Shown piece by piece: positions 25,101 to 37,696 of a stretch of DNA of 64,000 nt. Positions within the stretch are counted from its first letter, which is position 1; each line of letters starts with the position of its first letter. Under the pieces are notes generated by a model. That model was not told where the DNA came from. It worked only from the letters and a program-made list of their open reading frames with translations, and did no database searches. Origin of the DNA: Chaetorhynchus papuensis (lineage: Eukaryota > Chordata > Aves > Passeriformes > Rhipiduridae); contig VWYX01000702.1 in the NCBI GenBank assembly GCA_013396525.1, positions 346,716 through 410,715 of the forward strand, written 5' to 3'. Position numbers and translations under genes: made by a program.

Positions 25101-28100
25101 GGCTTTTTTTCCAAGGAGTTTTAGTCAGTGGGCATAGATGCTGTGGCTTAAGCAGGTATGACTGTACCTTTAATAATGCAAGGTGGGTTTGTATTGTCAT
25201 TGGGGAGAGAAGAGACCTGGAAACTGTGAAGGACTGCTGCATCTAAGAGGACTTTAAAGACAATGATTTCAGCAAATTAGGCTGAATTGCCACTGTAAAG
25301 TTTGCAACAAAGCTATGTAAAATTCTGACATGAGAGGATGGTTATAAGATTGAAACCATGGTGTGCCTAACTGCAGAGTGTACTGCAGAGTCCTTCACAG
25401 AGATACTTGTGTCAGAAAATGCTGATAGTAAAACTGCCAGCACCTTACAGAGAGGCACTACTGATAATAACAGGTGCCGTTGCTAGCAAATTTTGCATCT
25501 TTATTCCCCATCAAACACAAACCAGAAAAAATGTAAACTATAGCTAGGCAGAGGCAGTGACTTCTATTAGCAGAGCACTCGTTAGCTAACTACCACACCT
25601 GAAATTGCTCTGGAAGGCTTATATTTCTGACAATGTTTGTCACTCCTCATGCACTTGGTGTGTGGAATTGAAGTACAAGTAAAGCAGGTTTGTACATCAC
25701 TAGCAGTAGTTGATGAAAATAAAGGTCAGCAAAACATGAAGGCTGAAACTGCATATACTAAAATCAGCAAAACCCGACTCACTTCACCCAACTCACTTCT
25801 GGAGGCCCTCCCACAAACATTTGCATCTGTCAGAGTAACTTTTCTGTAGAAAATATTGTTTACAGAATAAGTAAGAAGAAATAAATCTGGAAGCATATAA
25901 TTAAAGCTGTGATCTGTTTCTTTACTCATGTAATTTTAATTTCTCATTCTTATTTCTAAGGAGCAAGTGACCATTGTTTTAATCTCTTTAACTTTGTTCT
26001 GTAGCTATATGCAGCTGTTATACATATTGTCAGATGTGTGTTAACTGTCTTCAGGTAGATTTATATCAAAATACTGGAGAGCTCTATAATTTTTCACATA
26101 ATTCAATTTATTGCAGGCAGGGAAAAAAATGATATAGAGGGAACCCATGTTGGATTCCCAACAGGGTGTTGTAACTTTCCTACAAGCGTATATAATTTAC
26201 TGGAAATTAGTATTTTTATATGCTGGAAAGCAGCCAGAACTAGCATGCTTTCTTGAATAATGTGCTCTGGTTCTGTACTTATAACCTATGATGAACTGAT
26301 ATCTGGTGAAAAAAATGGAGTATAGCCACTGGTGTGCCAAAAATACAAACCCTGTGTTCACACGTGGGGAAGAGAATGAGTGAGGACTCAGAGAAGAAAT
26401 CTGAGGCTGTGGGGAGTGGAAATGGAAGCAGGGAGGAAACTCCCGGCAGGGTAGGACAGACTGGATAGTGCATGGTTGTCACAATGTTTTGGCAAAGGGA
26501 AATGCTGGGGCAGGGCAGAGCTCAGAGTCAGGACCCAGAGAGGAAGAGGCAGCAGGGGCAAGACGTGGTGGGGAGATGTGCAAGGGGCTGTGCCCACCTG
26601 CACAGGATGTGAATCTGCCGTTAGAGACCTCAGGATAACACATTTGGTGTTCTGACACTTCTTTCCCGCTGAGGGTTAGATGTTGTAATTTTCACACTGA
26701 TTCAGCTGGGTAGGAATAGTTTTGGTTGTCTATGCCACACCGGTATTACTTCACTGGTTATGACACAGCAAATCTTAAGTAAAAGCTTTTAATAAGGGAA
26801 AACCTTTATTCCAGTACAACACTGTTTTTTAAACAGATGGAAAGATGCTCCTCCTGTGCAAGATATAAATTTTTATGTATTTCTGTCTGCCTCACTTTAG
26901 TGACTTGTATGACATGGTGAACAGTGAACTTATATGCGGACACAAATGTTCATGGCCATTCTCTCCCATTGTTAATAGGGGACTGGAAATCCTTGGTCTA
27001 GGGGAGACCAGCTAGTGGAAGAAGGGCTCTGGTAAGAAGGCGTTGACAGCAAACTGACACAAATAATTTCTTCTGCAATCTTCCCACAAGGTGAAGAGGA
27101 TTTTTTCCGTCCAGAACACATACTCTTTAATGAAAGTTCCTAATGGGAAGGTGGGAATTAAGGAAGCTGGAAAGCAGACTTAGTACCTTTCTCTTTGTGT
27201 GGGTCCAGTCCTTTTCATGTTTTTGTAGTTATTGCATTTGAATTTGCTGTCCTGCAAAGAGAATATGTACCTCCCCAGTGACAACTAATGGAGATTCTCC
27301 ATTTAGCCCAGCTGGGAAGGTTCAGTGCTTCTGGAGCCAATGATTACAGGTTTGCTCTGCTGTGTGTAGCTTAGCAGGTTATTGTTTTTTTCTTTGTCTA
27401 TGGAGAGCCTGGATCAGTACAGAAACAGGAATTGTTGTATACTGCTAGCTAATAATTGATTTTTTCTGTTCATTTGAGGGGAAAAAATAAAGCGACTATA
27501 AAGCTTCCTGGTTTTTCTTCTTCTGAAGCAAACCCTCCCACCATTTAATCTGACACGAAATTTTAAACTGATTATGAAGAGAGAACAAAAAAAAGCATTC
27601 AAAAATTTCCAAAAGGAATAACAAAATACAGAATGTAGGGTGGCTGATGACAAAGAAAAAAAAGAAAATATTAAAGTGTCAACTAAATGGTGGTCAAGAA
27701 GACTTGAGCTGCAAAAATAGTAGCAAGTGTAGAAGGGTGTGTCTTTGTTCAGTGTCCTGGTGTTAAAGCCACAGTGTGCAGAAGCAGAAGATCATGATTC
27801 CCTGGCCTCCCAGGGAAAGGACTGCCCAGCACGTGTGAGTGAGATTCAGCATTGTGCTGGAGGCTGGGAACCCAGGTTCATAGTTACTCTATCAGCCTCA
27901 AAGCAAGGATTTAAGCAAAGCATTTATTGTTTTTAATCCTTGTTAAAGGAACAGAATAAATTAAGGAAAAAGTGGAATGTCAGCAGTATAATTGGTCCTA
28001 TTTTGGACAATGAGGATTTGGGGATCTGTTGAGACATCACTAAGCCCAGAGCTCTGAGTGTTTTAGAGACTTATGATGGAGACAGTCACTGAAAGACTGA

Positions 28101-30354
28101 ACTGTTTAAATGTCATAGAAAGACATTCTGTCAAATTTTAATTCAGGAATACGGTAAGATGTGAGTTAATTAAGTTTTTATTATGAGGAAACAAAATATC
28201 ATGGGCAGTGTATGACTTTTTTTAAGTTAGAAAATATCAAGAAAAATTAGAAAAAAACTTGGAACAAACTGCATTTCACATTATTTTGATTTAAACATTT
28301 TGTAGCACTTAATGCTGTATTGTAAAATGTTTTAGTTTTGGTAAAGTCTTATTTTTCAACAAAAAAATAAACCTTTAAAAATTGTTTGCAGGTTGTTTAT
28401 TTAATAAGGTTTAAATGAACAGAATAAGCTTTTATGCTTCTTTCTTTATGAGAGGAAAGCAGAACATTAAAAAAAGGTTATCACGATTCCCTGTTTACCA
28501 TATGCAACCAAGAAATAGTGTTTGTGCAAGACAATAGTAGGAATAATTAGCGTTTATAATAACAATAATCACTGGCTTAAATCAACTGAAAAGTTTTTTT
28601 AGTGTGTAAACCATTTTGCCCAACTCCACCTGAGGGGACTTGAATCAAGGAATAGTTCAGAATGGACTGCTCATTGCTAATTGGTTTTACAGGGTGGATA
28701 CAGATGTATTCTTGGTTTCTGTTGCCACATGGCAAAATGTTGTTTCTGCATTTTTGACTCCACGTATGTGAAATGTTTTAGTTACTTATTGCCCGTTTGT
28801 CTCAATAAAACAATGAAGGCTGCTGATCGGGGTGGGTTGTGAAGAGTGTCTGCTGACAGAGTCATTTTTCACACTGAACAGCCATTTGGGAGAGAAAAGA
28901 GAAAGAGAAAAAAACACTTTAACAGCTAGCAATGTAACTAGAATTCCCTGTTCCTTTGCTAGTTTATAGTGGGTAAATAGCTTCTAGAAACTCATTCCCT
29001 TTGGCCTCATTCCATTGCTTCTTGAGCTAATAGAAATGTTTGCAGAAACAGCAGGGGTTGTAATACCTGTTCTCTTAGTTCTTCACTTAATGCAGTCTCT
29101 TACTGTTCCTAATATTTTTAATTATAGCAGAATTGTTTATGATTTAATAGTTACAGATTTTTACTGTTGTTTTGATAGCATAATCGTATTTTCCAAGGTT
29201 TACCACTTGACTATCACCTTTGTGTCGGAATCTTGGCCTCATGATTTTTAAATTGGGAATGAATGGTTGCTTTTAATTTTATACAGCTGATTAGAATGGT
29301 CTGATGAGGTGCTATTAGTACAATCTCATTTATAATTATATTTTTCTGTAAAGCTTTGGGAATGGAATGCACTTTATCCCAAGAGCTGATTTCTTAGTCT
29401 GGAGAGGTTGAGAAGGCTTGAAGCTGTCCTGTGGTGCACTCCCATCCAGAGGCACTCCTCTGGCAACTCAGGTTTGGGCAGAGCATGATTTCCTGCAAGC
29501 ACTGTCAGATACTTGGTGCCGAGAGAGCAGATGAAAAATAAATGTGAGCTAATGATTCTTGGGTTAAATATTTCCCAGTGGTAGTAGAAATCCCTTCTGT
29601 TCACTTGGATGCCTTCCTGCCAATGAACTCCAGATATCTTTTCAAACTTAATACTGGATTTGAATATGCACACTTTTTAAGTGCTTCGCCCTCTCCCACC
29701 TTAGGAACCTTGTAAAAGTGGTCATGATATGTCATAATTAGACTTTTCTGTCTTGCCTTATTATTTTCTCACAATTGTTTCTCTCTGTCTTTCAGCTGAA
29801 AGATTTTATTTTTCCCAGTTAGAAGACTTCAGGTTCGTGATTTTCCTTTCCTACATAGCACAAGTAATTGTTTATTTTCACGGTGTCTTGGCTGATATTT
29901 GCCACCATGGGATTTACCTTTTCCCCCCTGCCACTTGTTACTTTTCAAGTTTTTGTGCAATTGAAATATTATTTGTAGTTTCCCAGCTAAACTCTTCAAC
30001 TGTTCTTTTATACCACTCTCACAGTAGTGGTCTTAAATTCCTGACTGACCCACCACTTCTTTTTCCATATCTACTGTCATTTGTCAATTTGTTATCAAAA
30101 GCAAAGAAGCCTTTGTACATAAACTTTCTGATGTATGGTAGGCTGGTGTTTAGAGAGATTAAAAAGTTTCTTAAAATGTAGCTTGAACTCTAGGACTGTG
30201 CTTGACAGTAGTTATATTCTTTGGGAATATTTGCAGTTTTAGTTTGTATTTGACTGCCTTCATCATTGGATACTCCAAATGACCATATTGTACCACATTC
30301 TCACAAAACAAAGAAAGCATGAAAATTTAGGTTCCTGACTGCCCACTGCGACAG
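22191..30354. other. Intergenic, no gene recognised
   Basis: About 8.2 kb without a supportable gene. Moderately GC-richer patches occur at 23160-23530, 24060-24460 and 26380-26620; the overlapping open frames there (up to 118 codons) look like chance. From 27400 to 30000 the DNA is AT-rich. The 142-codon plus-strand frame at 29753-30181 is hydrophobic, as expected of T-rich DNA, and has no motif I recognise. Confidence 0.55.
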
Positions 30355-30475
30355 GACTGGCAGTAGGAATGAGATGTCTCCCATACTTAAGAATGTAAGT
30401 AATGGTCTATTGGATTGGACCTTGATCTACCATCAGGAATGCTCTACTTCTGACAGTGGCACTAGGAAAATCATT
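30355..30475 (+). mobile_element. Ancient LINE/CR1-like remnant
   Basis: The order 'aagaatgtaagtaatgg', 'tattggattggaccttgatc' and 'cttctgacagtggcactagg' resembles a widespread old amniote interspersed repeat whose consensus reads roughly 'cataagaa…gccatactgggtcagacc…cagtggc'. Divergence is high and the family name is uncertain. Confidence 0.45.
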
Positions 30476-33400
30476 CTAGGGTCAGCATGATAGTCTGGCC
30501 ACATTGTGATCCACTCCACTTGTACACCACCAATATCCAGTTAAAAAAAAAAAAAAGAAAAAACAAAAAGTAAAAAAGGACATTTCACTTTTCATACTGC
30601 TGTGAATGTAAAATTTTACATCACTGGAGTTATAAGCAGAAAAAATCCTGTAGCTGTAGCCCAAATTATTCCTGTAGCTCTGCTCCAGAGCATGTCTTTT
30701 CTGTGAAACTACAAAGTTAAAGTGAGGAAAGCACTGAAAGCAAAAGAAAATTATTTTGAATACTTAGCATTTTTCTACATAATCCTAAACAGCAGTCAAA
30801 ATTTCAAAACTTCTGTTTGTGACATCCCATCTAATCATGAGCATCGTTGAGCAGAAAATTATTATTTTCAGATTTGGTGACAGTGCTATCAGTGCCTGAA
30901 CTTTACTTTCTTCAATATGTAACAAAAAAACATTTGGAGGGACTTTGCAAGTCTTGGCAAATATGTTCTAACCTTTCCAGCGCATATTATGTGCTTCAGA
31001 AAAGTTATTATTTGTCTCTGGTTTTTCTGATTGTAGTAATACTCTTATCCTGACCAGACTTTTCTGTGGTAGATGATTTTGGCTTCACTCTGTACCTGCT
31101 GCTCTCACTGAGATATCTGCACTAGCTTTTCAGTGTCACAGAATTTCTCTGCACACCTGCATGTAGCACTGAAGAACCTTAAACCATGCTCTTTCAGACA
31201 ACCTCTGTACAAATAACCAGAGAGAAACCTGAGAAACCATGGGAACTTGCTTCATAATATTGCCTGATATCAAAAACCCTTGCAACAGTATTAAAATGTA
31301 CGATAAAAAAGCAGTTCTTTATTGGAAGCTTCCAGGTGCATCCATAGTTATGGGCTGTGGGCACACATGGTATCTGATTTCTACAATTTTTATAAGTTTA
31401 ACAAATTATCATATCTAGCAAACATTGTCCAATTAGAAGAGCAGTTCATTATGTAATTTTTCCCCAGGTTCTGCCCCACTGGAGTTGGTCCAAGGCTTCT
31501 TTGCCCCACTCTTTTTTATGTCTTCTCTGATTAGAAAACAAAATGTTCTTCTTGTAGGTCCTCTGCCTCAAAATAAGACTGAAAAGTGTTTCAGGAATGT
31601 GTTTTCAGGTTAGCTGATTACTCTAAAATGTAAGAGAAAGGGTAGGAAAAATATCAGGAGCTGTAGGAGAACCTATTAATGGTCTACAATGCTACAAATA
31701 CATGAAAAATACATAAAAAGCAAAAATCTTTAGGCGTCAATAAAAGGTGGGAGATACAGGCAGGAATAGGAGCTTTACTGGGCACCAATCAGCTGGGTGT
31801 GCTGTGGTTAAACCCCCTTATTTAAAGCATGTTCTGTATTAGCATTTTGTCTGTACAGCTTGAGCAGAATGTTTGTCTTTCTCACCCATTTCAGAGTTTC
31901 AGGCCTCCTGCAGATTTCCTTGTTTGCTGGCAAGAGAGCAGAAGCTTGCTAATGTTGTCTCAATTTGTGAATTTCAGAAAGCTGGTTTCAAAGGACAGGC
32001 ATTTCAAATCCCCATGCCAAAACTTCTACCCCTTCCAACGATAATATGTGTAAAATGAAGCAAGACAGCATACTTATACCAGCCCAGAAATATATTTGAT
32101 ATTTTCTGTTGCCCAGTTGTCTTTGGAAGAAGCAGTATTTGACTAATATTTGCCTTATCTTAGGAGAACCTATTTTTCAAATATATTATCTGATGAATTT
32201 CAAAGTCTGCCTCATAAACTATGTGATCATTTTCCTTGATTGTATCCCAGACTGGTGAAATCTGTGTTTAATAAAGAAGTGTTGTATGAAGAAGCAAAAG
32301 AATGCTCACTCAAGAAGCATAAATCCTTTGCCCAAGCTTCTAGACAGAGGAAGAGCAAATAGCTATGATCACCACCTATATGAAATGAAGAACTTTGCTG
32401 ATGGAAGAGAAGAGAAAGACAAGACAGTCACCGCTCCATTTTTAATCAAAATATTTGCTTTATTAGCTCTAGTCTTTTGATGTTTTCATTTTTCCATAAA
32501 AACTTAAATTTTATCCAAAAAAAAGTAGTTTTATAATTATTTCTAAACCAAAAATGAATATCTTTACGTAACCAAATAAAGTGGTGTTGAACTCACTGTT
32601 TCTACATCCTTAAATATCTACCACTACATAAATAAAACAAAATACTGTGGTGGAAGAGATTATAAGCAAGATTGGTTGTTAATTTAGAAACACACTGAAA
32701 TGTTTAACAACTTGTAAATCTAGTTTTGGGTTCCATTATTACCTGTAACATGTGCTATTAATTAAAACAGATGTTTCTCATAGGTAACTTTGACCCATAT
32801 ATTTTGAGCCACAACTTAGCTGTGCCATTCATCCCACTGTTTGCAAGTGGAAATTTGATTTTCTTTTCTGTCCTGATCTCTGATCAGGGTATTACACTGG
32901 GTATCATTTGAACTTTTACAGAGAAGTGGAATTTTTTAACAGGAAGAGTGAGATCTAGTAAAGGCAAAACATTTCCATGAAATTATTTCTTTTAGAAATT
33001 CTAATGGGAAGAGTTGTACTTCACATCTTGTGTGCTAGGCAAATTTCCAGTTCTGACTAGGCTCATGCAGCATTTGTGTGTCTGCCTTTGCTGTTACACA
33101 GGTAAGAGGACAACCTCTGAATCACATTGTTTCTGAGATCTGGGACAACCATTGTGCATAATAATCCCACGCAGCGAAGCCCAGACCATCTGGTTTTCCC
33201 ATCTGTTGAGCTCCCACAGCCTGAGACACAGTGTCCAAAGAATCAGCCCCCAAAATTTTAAGTCTGAAGGCATGTTTTCAGGGTTCAGCTTGTAGGTCTG
33301 TGGTATCTTCTACATCTCACTTGTCTTAAGCATGGTCTAGGAAACTTGTGCTTGAACCTGAGGAAGCAAATGGGTCTCGAAGCCCAGAGTATTCATTTCT

Positions 33401-34571
33401 GGAGTATTCAGCATGTTCATACTGCCAGCACATCATTTTCTATAATGAAAAAGAAGACTCAGATTAATAGGTCTTGTTAATACAATTCCTATGGCTCACA
33501 AGTGAAAAACAAGGACTTAGGTAAGAAGCATGTTTGCATCCAAGACACCAGAAAAACCCTGTCAGATACAACACAGCAGCTCTGTGTCCTTGGGGCAGCA
33601 GCTTGAGAACAGAAAGTTTTCCCTCGAGCATCTGAAATGGCTTCTTTGACCTGAATTGTGTCTCTGGTGAGGAGTGCACGGCCTGGGGAGCAGCTCCTCT
33701 CAAGGTGAACAGTGATGGCTCAGTGTCACTGCAGACACCTGGTCAGCCAATAGCAGCGTTGACATAAAACCAGGCACCCGAGATAGACCACCTCAGCTGT
33801 GTCCCCTAACTCAGAGAAAAACACCTGTTTTGATAGTCAAAAATTTAGGTGGTTTAGCCTCATTAGCAGTCCAGGATTTGAAACACATTCCGCAGATAGA
33901 CTCACTGTTTCAGTGTTTCCTTATGGAAATATTGCAGGCTTTTGATTCCTTGAGCTTCCTTCAGTTTTATCTTTCCTCTTCTGAGCCATTTCAGAAGAAA
34001 AGCCTAATGACTTTGTCCAAGTGAGCCATGTGCTTGGTGAAATTTTGTTAGCTGTGTCCCTGTCTTGCTTTCCCAACTGCTCCTGTCCTCCTTGAGGCCT
34101 CTCCCAATACACCACACAGTCTTCAGGAGACTGACCTGAAAATAAAGGGATGAAATCCTACCCTTCCTCTTTGCTGTACAAGTCCTTACTCTATACTGGA
34201 ATACACATGGGCGCACCAAAATTGGCCTTTATTAAGTAAACATACTTAAATGCCTGTCTGAATCCTTCTTGTTCACCTCCCTGGATAGGCCTAAATTTAC
34301 ATATCTTATGGAGAGCTGATGTTGAGCAATAGTGGCAGCTTCCTGCTGTAATTATAAAAGAATATAATGACAAAAAAATGAGGAACAAGGAAAGTATCCC
34401 AAGGGCCATACGGTAGTAATATGCTCTATGAATTGATTTTCAAATTATTTGTAAGGAGGAGGAAGGATAATTAAACTTGTGTATCTTTATTTCTTCAACA
34501 TAATCCCAAGGGCTAGTTTAGGTTAAACCATGCCCCACTCACAGCGTCATGCACCAGGATTTTGCTTCATA
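30476..34571. other. Intergenic, no gene recognised
   Basis: AT-rich sequence with an A-rich run at 30541-30580. No gene or repeat family is recognisable. Open frames are under 80 codons except for chance overlaps. Confidence 0.55.
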
Positions 34572-36595
34572 CCAGATTAGATCTCACAGAACCACAGAAT
34601 ATGCTGGAAGGGTCCCACCTGGATCATTGAGTCCAGCTCCTGGCCCTGCACAGTGCCATCCCCAAGAGTCACACCGTGCGCCCAAGGGCGTTGTCCTAAC
34701 ACTTCTTGAACTCTGCCAGGCTGGTGCTGTGGCCACTTCTCTGGGGAGCTGTTCCAGTGCCCAATCACCCTCTGGGGGAAGAACCTTTTTCTAACATCCA
34801 ACCTAAACCTCTCCTGACACAGCTTCAGGCCATTCCCTTGGGTCCTGTCACTGGTCACCACAGAGAAGAGATCAGTGCCTGCCCCTCCTCTTCTCCTCAT
34901 GAGGAAGTTTTAGACTGCAATGAGGTCTCTCCTCAGTCTCCTCCAGGCTGAGCAGACCAAGTAACCTAAGCTGTTCCTCATACGGCATCTTTTTGCCCTC
35001 CTTTGGATGCTCTTTAATTTCTTAATGTCTTTTTTATATTGTGGCACCCAGAACTACCTCCAGCACTCAAGGAGAGGCCACCCCAGTGCAGAGCAGAGCA
35101 GGACAATCCCCTCCCTTGCCCAGCTGGCGATGCTGTGCCTGATGCCTCCCAGGACATGGTTGACCCTCCTGGCTGCCAGGACATTGCTGACTCATGTCCA
35201 GCTTGCCATCAACCAGGAACCCCAGGTCCCTTTCCATGGCACTGCTTTCCAGCATCTCATTCCCCAGTCTCTACATCCAGGGCTGCCCCATCCCAGGTGC
35301 AGAATCCAGCACTTTCCCTGGCTGAACTTCATCTGGTTGGTGATTGTCCAGCCCTCTGATTTTTTGAGGTCTCTCTGCCTTCAATGGAGTCAACAGCCCC
35401 TCCTGGTTTTGAATCATCTGAGAACCTGCTTAGTATCCGTTCCAGTCCTGCATTCAAGTAATTTATGAAGATGTTGAAGAGCACAGGGCTGAGAATGGAG
35501 CCCTGTGGAACCCCACTAGTGACAGGTCACTGGTCTGATGTCACCCCATTCACTAAACTCTTTGTGCCTGATCCGTGAGCCAGTTGCTCACCCATCACAT
35601 GGTGTGTTTATACAGCTATGAGCTGGACATTTTGTGCAGAAGGACATTAGTATCGAAAATTTTGTTGAAATCCAAAAAGATTACATCAACTGGCTTCCCT
35701 TGATCAGCTAGGTGGGTTGCCTTGTCATAAAAGGAAATCAGGTTTGATAAGCAGGACTTTCCTCTCATGAAGCCATGTTGGCTTCAGGCCATCAGGCTCC
35801 ATAGATTTGTAGGGATCCAGTTGGATGCCCAGGTTGACTGGGAGTTGATCATTCCCACAGTCAGGGTTCTACAGCTCAGGGCACTGAGACCTTCTTGGTC
35901 CATCTGGTGTTGATGACAGAGGCAAAGAATACATTAAACTTCTGCCTTGTCCATGACCCTTATTATAAGGAGACAACCCTCATACTGTAATGAGCTGATG
36001 TTAGTTTTACACTGCCTGTTGCCATTAATATATTTGAAAAAACTCTTTTTATTGTCCCCCCCAGTTTTGGCCATCTTCAGCTCCAGGTCTGGCTGCCTGG
36101 ATTTCCTCTCTACAGTATCTCTGTATCCTTGCCATGTCACCTGGCCCTGCTTCCACTGGGTATACACCTTCCTTTTTGCCTTATTTCCAAGAGAAGACTC
36201 CTGTTCAGCCAAGCTGGCCTTCTGCCTCTCCTGTTTGACTTTTGACTTTCGGGAATTAACTGCTCCTTAGGGGGTGATATTTAAAAAGTGACCAGCACTG
36301 ATGGACCCCAGCACCTGCAGAAACATTTTCCCAGGGGACTTTACTTCCTAATTGCCTGAGAAGTCTGAAGTCTGCTCTCCTCATATCCAGAGTTCTGGTT
36401 TTGCTGGCACTTTTCCTTCTGCTAACAGAGATTTTAAACTCAATTTCTTCATGGTCACTGTGGCCAAGACAGCCGCCAATCTCCACTTCGCTCACAAGAT
36501 CCACTCTGTTTACTAGCAGCAGATCAAGGAGGGCATCTTTCTCAATCGCCTTCCTTAACCTGTTCCATAAAGTTGTCATCCAGGCTTTTTAGGAA
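34572..36595 (-). mobile_element. Decayed ~2-kb CR1 LINE with endonuclease and RT remnants
   Basis: Read from right to left this follows CR1 ORF2. At 36579-36256 is the endonuclease C-terminal part (ALLDLLLVNRVDLVSEVE, GGCLGHSDHEEIEFKI). At 36212-35934 is the linker (VYTQWKQGQVTWQGYRDTV, NKKSFFKYI, DKAEV). Near 35650-35760 is an RT segment, KPVDVIFLDFNKIFDT. At 35470-35525 is VTSGVPQGSILSPVLFNIF. At about 35408-35424 the catalytic box reads FSDDSK, against the usual FADDTK. At 35255-35185 is MERDLGFLVDGKLDMSQQC. At 34900-34750 is the C-terminus (LFSVVTSDRTQGNGLKL). The 3' tail lies at 34572-34620. Internal deletions, for example between AEV and the first RT motif, and several frameshifts make it inactive. 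Full-length CR1 is about 4.5 kb, so roughly the 5' half is missing. Confidence 0.9.
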
Positions 36596-37130
36596 TCTCA
36601 GAAGAGGGTGAGGCAAAGAAGTCCTCTAAAGCGGATGACACCCATGTCAAAATCACAGTGAAGAAATATCTGCTGTTCACTGTTGACTGTACAAGGACCT
36701 CAAAGTTTTGGAGGCAGCTGGGTAAGAAAGAAGACAGAATAGTAGAGTGCAGGGCATATAATGAATATGTACTTTCCTGGTTGTGCTACAGTAATGTAGT
36801 TACCACCAGGTTAAACCACATTTAAAGTGTCACTTAAACCACATTTCAAGTGTTGTATCTGTCTTATTGCAATGTCTAGGATGCTGAGAAATGCAATTTA
36901 ACTTTAATAAATTCATAACTTTATTGTCATCTGCAGCAAATCTTAACTGACTCTTCAAGGTTCCTCTTCAGTTCCCTACAAATGATTATTTGACTGCATG
37001 TCTTCTAACCTCGATCCATACTGAATTTTAAAACAATAAAAATCATTCAGATTGCTGAGTCTGTGATAAGAGAAACATTTCTATAAAGTTCTCCGAGTAC
37101 AAATTGCCTGTCCTTACAAATTCTCTTGCT
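36596..37130. other. Intergenic, no gene recognised
   Basis: Unique-looking sequence between the CR1 and the LTR. It contains a small imperfect tandem duplication near 36811-36858 ('taaaccacattt' repeated at a ~24-bp offset). Nothing else is recognisable. Confidence 0.55.
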
Positions 37131-37696
37131 CTCATGGTTTAACCCCAGACAGTAGCTCAGCCCTATGCAGATGCTTGCTCACCCGCACCCCACATTGGGA
37201 TGGAGGAGAGAACTGGCAGACTAGAAGTAAGAAAACTCATGGGTTGAGATAAAGACAGTTTAATAGAGAAACCAAAAGCTGCACATGCAAGCAAAACAAA
37301 AGAAGGAATCCATTCATTCAGCACTTGACTTGGGCAGGCAGGTGTTAAGCCATCCCCAGGTAAGCACAGCTCCATCACATGTAGTGGTGACTCCTAACAT
37401 CCTGCTGCCTTCTTCTTCCCCAAAGCTTTATTTGCTGAGCACGATGCCACATGGTCTGGAATACCCCCTGGTTCAGCTGAGGTCAGCTGTCCCAGCTGTG
37501 TCCCTTCCCAACTTCTCGTGCACCCCCAGCCCAGTTACTGGTAGGGTGGGGTGAGGAGCAGAAACAGCCATGACTCAGTACAGGTGCTGCTCAGCAATAA
37601 TGAAAACATCCCACTGCTACTAGCACAAATACAAAAGACAGCCCCATACCAGCTACTGGGAAGAAAATTAACTCTATCCCAGTCAATACCAGCACA
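37131..37696 (-). mobile_element. Solo LTR of an avian ERVL-type endogenous retrovirus
   Basis: On the minus strand the element opens with 'tgtgctggtattgactggga', then 'tagagttaattttc' and 'agtagctggta', and closes with 'ctggggttaaaccatgag'. This matches an abundant avian ERVL-type LTR whose consensus starts 'tgtcctggtttcagctggga'. The TATA position (about 37420-37430) reads 'aataaagc' where the family has 'tataaagc'. The R/U5 side contains 'ctattaaactgtctttatct' and 'caacccatgagttttctta'. No internal retroviral sequence and no second LTR are present, so this is a solo LTR from recombination. No clear target-site duplication is visible. The family name is from memory. Confidence 0.8.

Noticed and set aside
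29753..30181. 142-codon plus-strand frame with membrane-like composition
   Set aside because: The hydrophobic bias follows from T-rich DNA. There is no recognisable family, no splice context and no neighbouring exon.
35007..35468. 153- and 106-codon plus-strand frames near 35 kb
   Set aside because: They are antisense to a decayed CR1 ORF2, and their Pro/Gln/Leu-rich content is an effect of the CR1 consensus.
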